Assembly: GCA_045863195.1 (NCBI GenBank)
Contig: BTUI01000001.1
Location: 372,001-436,000, forward strand
Origin: W-Chloroflexi-9 sp045863195
Lineage (GTDB): Bacteria > Chloroflexota > Dehalococcoidia > UBA2979
Length of the DNA stretch: 64,000 nt
Direction of reading: 5' to 3'
The notes under the pieces were generated by a model. That model worked only from the letters and a program-made list of their open reading frames with translations. It searched no databases and was not told the origin of the DNA. Position numbers and translations under genes: made by a program. Numbering within the stretch: position 1 is the first letter of the stretch; each line of letters opens with the position of its first letter. Below are positions 33,359 through 40,747 of this stretch, one piece after another.

Positions 33359-34327
33359 CTATACCGCACGCCTCCCGGGCTCCGGTTCGAGGAGCGTGAG
33401 GGCGAAGAACACGAACGCCACCCACAACGTCTGCGCGATCAGCAGGTGCAGGAGCCCGGTCGCCAGCGGCGTGAGCAGCGCGATGTGCACCACGCCCAGC
33501 AGCGCCTGACCGGTGACCCCCATGATGATCAGGCGCGCCGGCCACGGCCGCCCGAGCAGCTCCACCTCGTCGAGGCGCTTCCACGCGAACCAGGCCAGCA
33601 GCACGCCGCCGGAGATCGCGAAGATTGGGTGCAGGATGCGGATGCGCACCAGGAACGCGGACTCCTCGTGGAAATCGGCGCGGATCCCCTCCGCCACCGA
33701 CTCCGCCGCGAACAGCGTGTCGGCGAGCGAGGTCGTCGCACCGGTCGCCGCAATGAGCATCAGGACCCCCGCCAGCGCCGCCAGCGGACGCAGGTAGCGC
33801 GCACCGCGGATCGCCGGCGCTGCGCCGCCGTGCACCGTCCACACGGTGTACGTGAGCGCGCCCATCAGCAGGAACGTGTTCACCAGGTGGAGCGGCACGG
33901 CCACCTGCCGCGCCGTTGAGTAGTCGTGCGCGACCCAGCCGTACAGCACGATCGCGGCGCCGATACCCGCCTCGAACACCAGGAACGCCATCGTCCAGAC
34001 CACGGCGCGGCGGGAGGGGTGCCCGGCGGTGAACGCCCGGAATACGAGCAGCACGAACACCGCGACCACGACGAGGTTGATGCCGCTGATCATGCGGTGG
34101 GAGAACTCGATGAGGCGGGCCGTGTCGTCCGTGCCGGGGAAGACCAGGCGGCCCTCGCAGGCCGGCCAGGAGCGGCCGCAGCCGTCGCCGGAGTGCGTCG
34201 CCCGCACCACCGCGCCCATGACGATGGTGGCGAGGGTGATCCCCAGCGACCCCCACGACCACCAGCGGACGCCGGACGGGCCGTGGCCCGTCTGCACGCG
34301 ACCGAGAGCGCCGGAATTCGTGCTCAT
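33359..34327 (-). CDS. ctaA: Heme A synthase (COX15/CtaA family)
   Basis: Oxidises the C8 methyl of heme O to formyl for aa3-type oxidases. The 322-residue membrane protein has eight predicted spans and the family signatures: GAVVRATHSGDGCGRSWPACEG, EFSHRMISG with a heme-ligand His, PLHLVNTF with the second His, and later ILHPIFA and LLHLLIAQ with the others. The cysteine pair in loop 1 is present. No ctaB or coxidase gene adjoins. It implies an aerobic or microaerobic host. Confidence 0.93.
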   Translation of the reverse strand: MSTNSGALGRVQTGHGPSGVRWWSWGSLGITLATIVMGAVVRATHSGDGCGRSWPACEGRLVFPGTDDTARLIEFSHRMISGINLVVVAVFVLLVFRAFTAGHPSRRAVVWTMAFLVFEAGIGAAIVLYGWVAHDYSTARQVAVPLHLVNTFLLMGALTYTVWTVHGGAAPAIRGARYLRPLAALAGVLMLIAATGATTSLADTLFAAESVAEGIRADFHEESAFLVRIRILHPIFAISGGVLLAWFAWKRLDEVELLGRPWPARLIIMGVTGQALLGVVHIALLTPLATGLLHLLIAQTLWVAFVFFALTLLEPEPGRRAV

Positions 34328-34467
34328 GCGGCCAGCATGCCCGCTCTCACACGCTCACGCCAGTGGACGAACGGCCCGAGGCCGCCGTGACCTGACCGCC
34401 CGCGATTGCCGGGCGATACGCTGGAAGCCTCCCCACCCCGACGGACGGCACCCGGGACGGCATCGCC

Positions 34468-35433
34468 ATGGCCGACTACCACGCACCCTGGTGGCTCCGC
34501 GGCGGGCACCTGGAGACGATGGCGCCGGTCCTCCTCCGCCCACCGGGGCCGCGGCTCGCCTCGGAGCGCCGCACGGTGGAGGTCGAGCCCGGCTCCTCCG
34601 TCGAACTGCACCTCTCCACGCCGGAACGGCCGCGCGGCGGCACCGTGGTGGCGATCCACGGCCTGACCGGGTCGGTGGAGGGCCTCCACGTCCGCTCCGT
34701 GGCGGCGGAAGCGCTCGCCCGAGGGTGGCACGCGGCGCGGCTGAACCTGCGCACCCACGGCGGCACCGCCGCGATCTCCGCCACGCTCTACCACGCCGCC
34801 CAGAGCGACGACATCGGCGCGGTCTGCGCGGCCCTCGAGGCGTGGGGGCTACCTCGGCCGTTCGCGGTGGTGGGGCTGTCGATCTCCGGCAACCAGGTGC
34901 TGCGCTACGCCGCCACCAGCGGCGCGGGGGCCGCCGCGGACGCGGTGGTCGCGCTCAACCCGCCGGTGGACCTGTTCCGGGTGGAACGGGAGATCGACCG
35001 GCTCCCGAACCGCCTCTACCGGATGACCTACGTCCGAGGCCTCTGCCGGATGCTGGACGAGGTGCGCGCGGTGCGCCCGGTCCCCGGCCCACCTGCCGAT
35101 GCGCGCCGGCTGCGCACGATCCGCGCGTTCGACGCGGCGTTCGTCGCCCCCGCCGGTGGGTACGCCTCCGTCGACGAGTACTACGCCGACGCGAGCGCGG
35201 GGCCGCTCCTGGACGGGATCCGCATCCCCTCGCTCGTGCTGAGCGCCAGTAACGACCCCTTTGTCCCCGCGGAGATGCTGTTGCCCCACGACGGGGCCGG
35301 GGGACACCTGCAACTCCGGCTCACGGCACGCGGCGGCCACGTGGGCTACCTGGCCGGGCCGCGTCGGAGCGACCTCCGCTTCTGGGCCGCACAGCCGGTG
35401 ATGGACTGGCTCGACGCACTCCGCAACGGCTAG
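34468..35433 (+). CDS. Alpha/beta-hydrolase, YheT family
   Basis: A 321-residue hydrolase beginning APWWLRGGHLETMAP, characteristic of the YheT/ABHD1 branch. The nucleophile is Ser138 in GLSISGN, an Asp lies in SNDPFVPAE and the His in GGHVGYLAG. The oxyanion region is VVAIHGLTGS. Substrates of the family are poorly known (medium-chain esters have been reported). It is divergent from ctaA across a 140-bp gap. Confidence 0.88.
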   Translation: MADYHAPWWLRGGHLETMAPVLLRPPGPRLASERRTVEVEPGSSVELHLSTPERPRGGTVVAIHGLTGSVEGLHVRSVAAEALARGWHAARLNLRTHGGTAAISATLYHAAQSDDIGAVCAALEAWGLPRPFAVVGLSISGNQVLRYAATSGAGAAADAVVALNPPVDLFRVEREIDRLPNRLYRMTYVRGLCRMLDEVRAVRPVPGPPADARRLRTIRAFDAAFVAPAGGYASVDEYYADASAGPLLDGIRIPSLVLSASNDPFVPAEMLLPHDGAGGHLQLRLTARGGHVGYLAGPRRSDLRFWAAQPVMDWLDALRNG

Positions 35434-35517
35434 TGCGTCTGACGAGAGCCTGTCAGCGCCCCCATCCCCCTGCGCGCGACGCCCGGCCCTGCCGACCCTT
35501 CATCGAGGGGCCTCGAC

Positions 35518-35832
35518 ATGCCCCCGGAGCGGGTGAGCATGGCCGTCGTCCGGTTCCTCTTCCTAGCATGCGTCGCCGCGACCGCGATGGGCGTGGCGCA
35601 GACGGTCGCGGCTGCGCGGGCATCGGTGCCGGTGAGCGCGCGCGTCGAGGCAGTCGTGGAGGGCTCGGTCCTCCTCGTGCTGGAGGGGCCGGCCCCGGGC
35701 CGCGTAAGCCTGCGCGCGGACGACGCCGCCTCGGCGTGGGCGGAGTGCGAGGCGGCTGGCGATGCCTGGCGCTGCCCGAGCCCGGCGGGAGCCGATCAGG
35801 CACGGCTCCTGGTGACGGCCTGGACCCGCTAG
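35518..35832 (+). CDS. Small exported hypothetical protein
   Basis: A 104-residue protein with an N-terminal signal-like segment (AVVRFLFLACVAATAMGVAQTVAAA) and a short beta-rich domain with two Cys in WAECEAAGDAWRC. No family is recognised. ATG 35518 has GAGGGG upstream; ATG 35539 is an alternative. It precedes the signal-peptidase cluster by 144 bp and is possibly linked with it, though the intervening gap contains a hairpin at 35925-35945. Confidence 0.6.
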   Translation: MPPERVSMAVVRFLFLACVAATAMGVAQTVAAARASVPVSARVEAVVEGSVLLVLEGPAPGRVSLRADDAASAWAECEAAGDAWRCPSPAGADQARLLVTAWTR

Positions 35833-35924
35833 GGCTGTTTACTCGAACTTCACCAAACCTCTCCCAACCTCGGCATCCTGCATCCCGGGACACCTCATAG
35901 CGTGATGTGTGTCGAAGTCACGCT

Positions 35925-35945
35925 CGTCCGGGGCTTGCCCGGACG
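35925..35945 (+). promoter_or_regulatory. Leader hairpin before the exported TasA-like gene
   Basis: An 8-bp perfect stem (CGTCCGGG and complement) with a 5-nt loop lies 31 nt before the chosen GTG start. It may be a leader structure or attenuator; purpose unknown. Confidence 0.35.
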
Positions 35946-35976
35946 GCGCCCATGGGCTCCGAAGGGGTTCATCAAA

Positions 35977-36384
35977 GTGTTCCTGTTTCAACTGCTCGGG
36001 AAGTCGTTCTGGCTGAGCACCGCGGCCGGCGTGACCGCCGTCGCCGTCGGTGGCACCGCGCTGACCGCCGCGAACACCGTGCCGGGCACCGTGGCCGGTT
36101 CCGGTACCGGCACGATCTCCGGCTACACGATCACGGACATCTCCTACACGCTGAACGGCACCAACCCGCAGAACCTGGACGCCGTGGTCATCACCTACGA
36201 CGATGCGCCGGGCGACCCCACGGTGGCGCGCGTCTCGCACAACAACGGGACGAACTGGTTCAACTGCAACGCCGGCATCAACGATGTCGCAAACACCGTG
36301 ACCTGCAACGCGGGCTCCACACCGTCGTTCGCGGGGACCGGGGTCGCGGCCGCCACCAACCTGATCGTGGTCCTGACGCAGTAG
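35977..36384 (+). CDS. SipW/TasA-type exported fibre-like protein
   Basis: A 135-residue protein. After a short hydrophobic leader (FWLSTAAGVTAVAVGGTALTAANTV) comes a beta-rich domain that starts with GTISGYTITDISYTLNG, followed by LDAVVITYDDAPGDP and two Cys in FNCNAG and VTCNAG. I recall similar ANTVP-SGY proteins encoded next to SipW-like signal peptidases in Actinobacteria and Chloroflexota. The signal peptidase gene starts 31 nt downstream. GTG 35977 has GAAGGGG 9 nt upstream and gives a normal signal peptide; an ATG at 35902 would add 25 unlikely residues. It is probably secreted by the neighbouring peptidase and may form fibres. Confidence 0.75.
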   Translation: MFLFQLLGKSFWLSTAAGVTAVAVGGTALTAANTVPGTVAGSGTGTISGYTITDISYTLNGTNPQNLDAVVITYDDAPGDPTVARVSHNNGTNWFNCNAGINDVANTVTCNAGSTPSFAGTGVAAATNLIVVLTQ

Positions 36385-36415
36385 CCCACCGGCGAACATC
36401 GGACCGAATCGCACC

Positions 36416-37993
36416 ATGACGAAGCCGGCCCCCGGGCGAGTTCGGCGCGGACCCTTCCGCGCCGGCCTGCGCGCCGGGGCCACGCTCGTCCTCGTGCTCG
36501 CCGCCTGGATCCTGTTCGCCCCGGTCCAGGTGGGCGGCTCGTTCTCCTACTTCCGGGTCGTCGGCGACTCGATGGAGCCGAACCTCACCGCCGGCGACAT
36601 GGTGCTCATGCGCACGGACGAGCGGTACGAGGTGGGCGACGTGGTCGCCTACCGCGACCCGGACCTGGGCCCCGTCCTGCACCGCATCCGCGACCGCGCC
36701 GGCGAGCAGTTCATCCTCCGCGGCGACAACCGCGACGCGGACGACCCGTACCGGCCGCTGGAGGACGAGATCGTCGGACGCCTCTGGAAGGTCGTGCCGA
36801 GCGGCGGCGACGCCATGCTGCGACTGCAATCGCCGCAGATGTCCGCCCTCTTCGGCACCGGGGTCATCCTGTTCGGCGCGATCTCTCTGCGCGGGAAGGC
36901 GAAGCGTCCGGAGCGCCGTCGTGACGCCCGAGGCGGCTCGAACTGGTCCGGGCTGCTCACCGACCGCGCGCAGGTCGGCGCCAGCCTCATCTCCGCGGCC
37001 GGGCTCGCCTTCGCGGGCGCGGTCATCCTCGGCGGCGTCGTGCTCGCCAACCCGGCGGTCACGATGGTGACGCGGGACGTCGCGATCGAGCACGCCGGGA
37101 CGTGGGAGTACTCGGGCGTCGCGGGGAGCGGCCTGTACGACGGGGACACGGTGCGCACCGGCGACCCCGTGTTCACCCGCCTCGGCGAGCGCGTCCCGGT
37201 CACCTTCGCCTACCAGGTCACCACGCTGACGAACGGCCGCACGCTGGAGTCGGTGCGCGGCTCCACGCGCCTGCAGATCGAGATCTCGCAGGACAACGGC
37301 TGGCGTCGCCGCATCCCCGTCCAGGAGTGGACGCCGTTTACCGGCAAGCAGGCCACGGCCAGCGGTGTGATGGACCTGGGCATCCTCGCCCGCCAGGCGG
37401 ACGCGATGGAGGAGGCCACGGCGCTCATCTACCCGCAATACCGTGTCGACCTGATCGCGGAGGTGGAGGTCCAGGGCGACCTGCTGGGCGAGCCGTTCGT
37501 CGACCTGTACGAGGCACGGCTGCCGTTCATCCTCGGGGAACTCGTCCTGACCCCCGCGCCCGGCTTCCGCGCCGACCCCATGGCGGCGGTCTCGCTGCCA
37601 CGCAGCACCCCCGGCCCGTGGACCTACATGCTGCCGGTCGTGGGGATCGAGGTCACGTACAGCCAGGTGCGCCTCGCGGCCATCGGCCTGGGCATCGCGG
37701 CGGTGGTGCTGCTGAGCGTCGTCGGCGCGGCCACCCGCCTCGCCGCGGAGCGTGGCGAGGCGTCCCTGATCGCGTCCCGGTACGGAGCATTCATCGTGAA
37801 CGCGGACTCCACGGAGGTGACCTTCGCCGGACGCCGGGTGCTGGTGAAGGCGATCGATGACCTCGTGAAGATGGCACGCCAGGACGGCCTGTTCATCGTC
37901 CACGAGGAGGTGGACGGCGAGCACCGCTATCACCTGGTGCTGCCGGACGTGACGTACACCTACCTCACCGGGCAGCGGACGGTCGCGTTCTGA
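36416..37993 (+). CDS. Archaeal-type (S26B) signal peptidase I fused to a DUF5305-like domain
   Basis: A 525-residue membrane protein. Residues 20-40 form a transmembrane helix; the peptidase follows with catalytic Ser52 in VVGDSMEPNL and His89 in PVLHRIRD, the Ser-His pair of the S26B (SipW/archaeal) type rather than the bacterial Ser-Lys type, then FILRGDNRDADDP. A second helix is near 145. A long insert holds another helix (about 190-215), an external beta domain of about 220 residues resembling DUF5305, a further helix (about 430) and a cytoplasmic tail. The fusion links cleavage to a partner domain of unknown role. The gene lies between two exported proteins and is coupled to the second (TGATG). 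Confidence 0.88.
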   Translation: MTKPAPGRVRRGPFRAGLRAGATLVLVLAAWILFAPVQVGGSFSYFRVVGDSMEPNLTAGDMVLMRTDERYEVGDVVAYRDPDLGPVLHRIRDRAGEQFILRGDNRDADDPYRPLEDEIVGRLWKVVPSGGDAMLRLQSPQMSALFGTGVILFGAISLRGKAKRPERRRDARGGSNWSGLLTDRAQVGASLISAAGLAFAGAVILGGVVLANPAVTMVTRDVAIEHAGTWEYSGVAGSGLYDGDTVRTGDPVFTRLGERVPVTFAYQVTTLTNGRTLESVRGSTRLQIEISQDNGWRRRIPVQEWTPFTGKQATASGVMDLGILARQADAMEEATALIYPQYRVDLIAEVEVQGDLLGEPFVDLYEARLPFILGELVLTPAPGFRADPMAAVSLPRSTPGPWTYMLPVVGIEVTYSQVRLAAIGLGIAAVVLLSVVGAATRLAAERGEASLIASRYGAFIVNADSTEVTFAGRRVLVKAIDDLVKMARQDGLFIVHEEVDGEHRYHLVLPDVTYTYLTGQRTVAF

Positions 37994-38532
37994 TGCAGCC
38001 CTCGCGGATGCTCCTCGCGGGGATCCTGCCGCTGTTTCTGCTGCTGGTCGTGACCGCGGAGCCGCAGGTCCTGACCGCGAGCAACACCGTGGCGACGAGC
38101 GCCCTCAGCCGCACCGCCGGCGTCCCAACCGTCCGCCAGTTCGCCCCGGCCGAGTGCAAGGCGAACATGTCGGAGGCGTCGCTGAACGCGCTCACCCGTC
38201 GGCTGATGCCAGGCCAGAACGGGAACAACAGCGCCAACCTGATCCTCGGCACTTCCGCGAATGACACGATCACCGCCTCCGGCGGTGACGATTGCGTGGT
38301 GGGCGGCGGCGGTGCGGACAACATCCAGGGCGGCAACAACGCGGACGTGATCCTCGGTGGGCTCGGGAACGACACCGTGCTGCGAGGCAACGGCGGCAAC
38401 GACTTCGTGTTCGGCGGTGACGGCAACGACTCCGGCATCCGCGGCGACGCCGGCACCGACACCTGCGACGGTGGGCCGGGCACCGACTCCGTGGCGGACG
38501 GCACCTGCGAGACCGTCATCAGCATCCCGTAG
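37993..38532 (+). CDS. Exported RTX-type calcium-binding repeat protein
   Basis: A 179-residue protein: hydrophobic leader (LLAGILPLFLLLVVTAEP), a helical linker of about 60 residues with one Cys, and a C-terminal block of glycine/aspartate nonapeptides (GGDDCVVGGG, GGNNADVILGG, GGNGGNDFVFGG, GGDGNDSG) that should form a calcium-dependent beta-roll. After the leader it has TASNTVATS, similar to TAANTVPGT in the protein encoded two genes upstream. Its ATG overlaps the signal peptidase stop by one base. It is likely a second client of that peptidase. Confidence 0.82.
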   Translation: MQPSRMLLAGILPLFLLLVVTAEPQVLTASNTVATSALSRTAGVPTVRQFAPAECKANMSEASLNALTRRLMPGQNGNNSANLILGTSANDTITASGGDDCVVGGGGADNIQGGNNADVILGGLGNDTVLRGNGGNDFVFGGDGNDSGIRGDAGTDTCDGGPGTDSVADGTCETVISIP

Positions 38533-38606
38533 CGCCCGAGCGGCGCTGCCACTCCCGGCTCCGATTTCGCACGGCGTTCACCCATCCTCGGCGGCGGAGG
38601 CGAGGG

Positions 38607-38891
38607 ATGGACGCGACGTGGGAGGCGGCAATCGGGCTCGGCGTGGCGCCGGCGGTGCTGCCGGTGATCGTGGAGCACCTCAAGCGGGCGGTGCGGCGGG
38701 AGTCCGTCTGGCCGCTCGTCACGGACGCCCTCGCCATCGCCTGGGTGCTGGCGCTGCGGGACGCGGGGCTGCTCGGCGCGCTCGGACTCGGCGAGGTGCG
38801 CGTGACGACGGCGGTGCTGCTGGGACTCGCGACCGGCGTGGCCGCGTCCGCGGGCTACGACGGCTGGCGAGCGCGCGTGGGGAGCGCGTGA
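38607..38891 (+). CDS. Small membrane protein
   Basis: A 94-residue protein with two or three hydrophobic spans (LGVAPAVLPVIVEHL, ALAIAWVLALRDAGLLGALGL, VTTAVLLGLATGVAASAGY). The size and the charged loop between spans resemble phage-type holins, but no lysis gene is near and no homology is certain. ATG 38607 follows GGAGGCGAGGG. The next gene (LOG family) starts 53 nt later. Confidence 0.6.
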   Translation: MDATWEAAIGLGVAPAVLPVIVEHLKRAVRRESVWPLVTDALAIAWVLALRDAGLLGALGLGEVRVTTAVLLGLATGVAASAGYDGWRARVGSA

Positions 38892-38944
38892 CGGGCGCGC
38901 CCGCTAGCGCCGCGCCCGGTACCCTCGGACAGACGGAGGCGACG

Positions 38945-39703
38945 ATGGACTGGATGCGGCACGACCCGAAGCGCGGCCCCGGCCGCAACGGCGACCAGGA
39001 GCGTGTCTTCCTCTCCGGCCCGGATGACCGCGGCTCGGAGTTCATCCGCCTGCTGCGGATCGCCGGCGAGTTCATCCGTGGCTTCCGCCGGCTCCACTTC
39101 GTCGGGCCGTGCGTCACCGTCTTCGGATCCGCGCGCGTGTCGGAGGGCGACCCCCGCTACGAGCTCGCGCGGGCGGTCGGGAGCGAACTCGCCCGCTCCG
39201 GCTTCACCGTGATGACGGGCGGCGGGCCCGGGATCATGGAGGCGGCCAACCGCGGAGCGCAGGAGGCCGGCGGTTACTCGGTCGGCTGCAACATCCGCCT
39301 CCCGCACGAGCAACTGCCGAACCGCTACCTCGACCGGTTCATCGAGTTCCGGTACTTCTTCGTCCGCAAGGTCATGCTCGTGAAGTACTCCTACGCCTTC
39401 GTCCTGTTGCCGGGCGGGTTCGGCACGATGGACGAGGCGTTCGAGGTGATCACGCTGGAGCAGACCGGCAAGATCCGCGACTTCCCCGTGGTGCTGATGG
39501 GGTCCGACTACTGGCGGAAGTTGATCGACTTCCTCCGCGACCCCGTGCTGTCGCACGGCATGATCGACGCCGCCGACCTGGACCGCTTCATCATCACCGA
39601 CTCGCCGGAGGAGGCCGCCGCCGTGATCCGGGAGGCCGCGCTGAAGCGCTTCGGTCTCTCCTACCGCCGCTCCCCGCGCCGCCGTCGCCTGCTCTTCGAG
39701 TAG
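38945..39703 (+). CDS. LOG family protein (TIGR00730; cytokinin-riboside phosphoribohydrolase-like)
   Basis: A 252-residue Rossmann-like protein. The two hallmark motifs are GGGPGIMEAANRGA and PGGFGTMDEAFE, used for ribose-phosphate binding and catalysis in LOG enzymes that release a base from nucleoside 5'-monophosphates. Older databases call them putative lysine decarboxylases, which is wrong for most. An N-terminal extension of about 50 residues (HDPKRGPGRNGD) precedes the domain. ATG 38945 follows GGAGGCGACG. The stop is 4 bp from the convergent luciferase-like gene. Confidence 0.9.
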   Translation: MDWMRHDPKRGPGRNGDQERVFLSGPDDRGSEFIRLLRIAGEFIRGFRRLHFVGPCVTVFGSARVSEGDPRYELARAVGSELARSGFTVMTGGGPGIMEAANRGAQEAGGYSVGCNIRLPHEQLPNRYLDRFIEFRYFFVRKVMLVKYSYAFVLLPGGFGTMDEAFEVITLEQTGKIRDFPVVLMGSDYWRKLIDFLRDPVLSHGMIDAADLDRFIITDSPEEAAAVIREAALKRFGLSYRRSPRRRRLLFE

Positions 39704-39707
39704 CGTG

Positions 39708-40667
39708 CTACCGCGCGACGAGCGCCTGCGCCCGCGCCACCGCCCGGAACGCCCGCGCGATCGACTGGTCGCGGTCGGCGCCATCGATCAGCGGCGCCGC
39801 CAGCACTTCCCCGCAGCCGTCCGCGATGTAACCGGCGAGCCGCTCCGCGACCTCCTCCTCCGTCCCGGAGACGACGAGGTCATCGAGCAGCACGTCCGAG
39901 TAGCCGTCCGCGCCGACCGGGTGCCCGGACGCCTCGAACATCGCGCGGTAGAACGGCACCTGGCCGTAGTTGCCGAGTTGCCGCCGGGCGAGGTCGCGCG
40001 CCGCGTCGCGCTCGGTCGTGACGAAGATCGGCACGTGCGCGATGAGCGGCGGCGTCTCGCGCCCGGCGCGCTCCGCGCCACGCCGCAACGCCGGCAGCGC
40101 CTCCTCAATGAGGTAGGTCCGCGGGCACATCCACGAGATCGCGCCGTCCGCGAGTTCGCCGCACAGTTCGAACGACCTCGGCCGTAGCGCGGAGGCGAGC
40201 AGTTCCACCGGGACCGGCTCGCGCCACTTCGTGCGGGCCGTGACGTGCTTCCCCTCGTACGCCGCCTCGCCCGCGGTGAAGAGCGCGCGCAGCGTCTCCA
40301 GGTACTCGCGCAGGTGGGTGAGCGGCGTGTGCCAGCGCACACCGAAGGTGCGCGTCATGCCAGGCTCGTGCGACGGCCCGATGCCGAGGCGCAGCCGTCC
40401 CGGCCCCAGTTGCTCCAGCGCCATCGCCTGCTGGCCGATGACGATGGCGTGGCGCGGCCACGTGGGGATGATCGCGGTGCCGAGACGGATCGATTCGGTC
40501 TCCATCAACGCGGCGGCGAACACGGTGAGCGGGTCGCCGCCGCCCATACCGCCGATCGTCGTCCACGCGGTCGGGATGCCGGCGGCCTCCGCCTGGCGGA
40601 TCTGCTGCACCGCCTCCCGCGCCGTGAACGCCTGGATCGAGACCCCCATCGAGGGCGTGTGTGCCAT
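39708..40667 (-). CDS. Luciferase-like (LLM) oxidoreductase, probably F420-dependent
   Basis: A 319-residue TIM-barrel protein of the bacterial-luciferase superfamily. Typical pieces are AEAAGIPTAWTTIGG, SIRLGTAIIPTWPRHA, LGPGRLRLGIGPSHEP and the R-x-Y-L-x2-L region (HLREYLETLRALF). Members that lack the luciferase partner commonly use coenzyme F420; FMN cannot be excluded. The substrate is unknown. ATG 40667 is at the divergent boundary with the CapA gene. Confidence 0.9.
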   Translation of the reverse strand: MAHTPSMGVSIQAFTAREAVQQIRQAEAAGIPTAWTTIGGMGGGDPLTVFAAALMETESIRLGTAIIPTWPRHAIVIGQQAMALEQLGPGRLRLGIGPSHEPGMTRTFGVRWHTPLTHLREYLETLRALFTAGEAAYEGKHVTARTKWREPVPVELLASALRPRSFELCGELADGAISWMCPRTYLIEEALPALRRGAERAGRETPPLIAHVPIFVTTERDAARDLARRQLGNYGQVPFYRAMFEASGHPVGADGYSDVLLDDLVVSGTEEEVAERLAGYIADGCGEVLAAPLIDGADRDQSIARAFRAVARAQALVAR

Positions 40668-40747
40668 CCATCGCCTCCTGCTGCGCCATGCATGGTACCC
40701 GCTCGCCCGAGGCGTCCGTGGCGGCGATCATGGCGGCGGAGGCGCCC

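Noticed and set aside
38607..38891. Prophage remnant based on a holin-like small membrane protein
   Set aside because: No lysin, integrase, capsid or tail gene is nearby.
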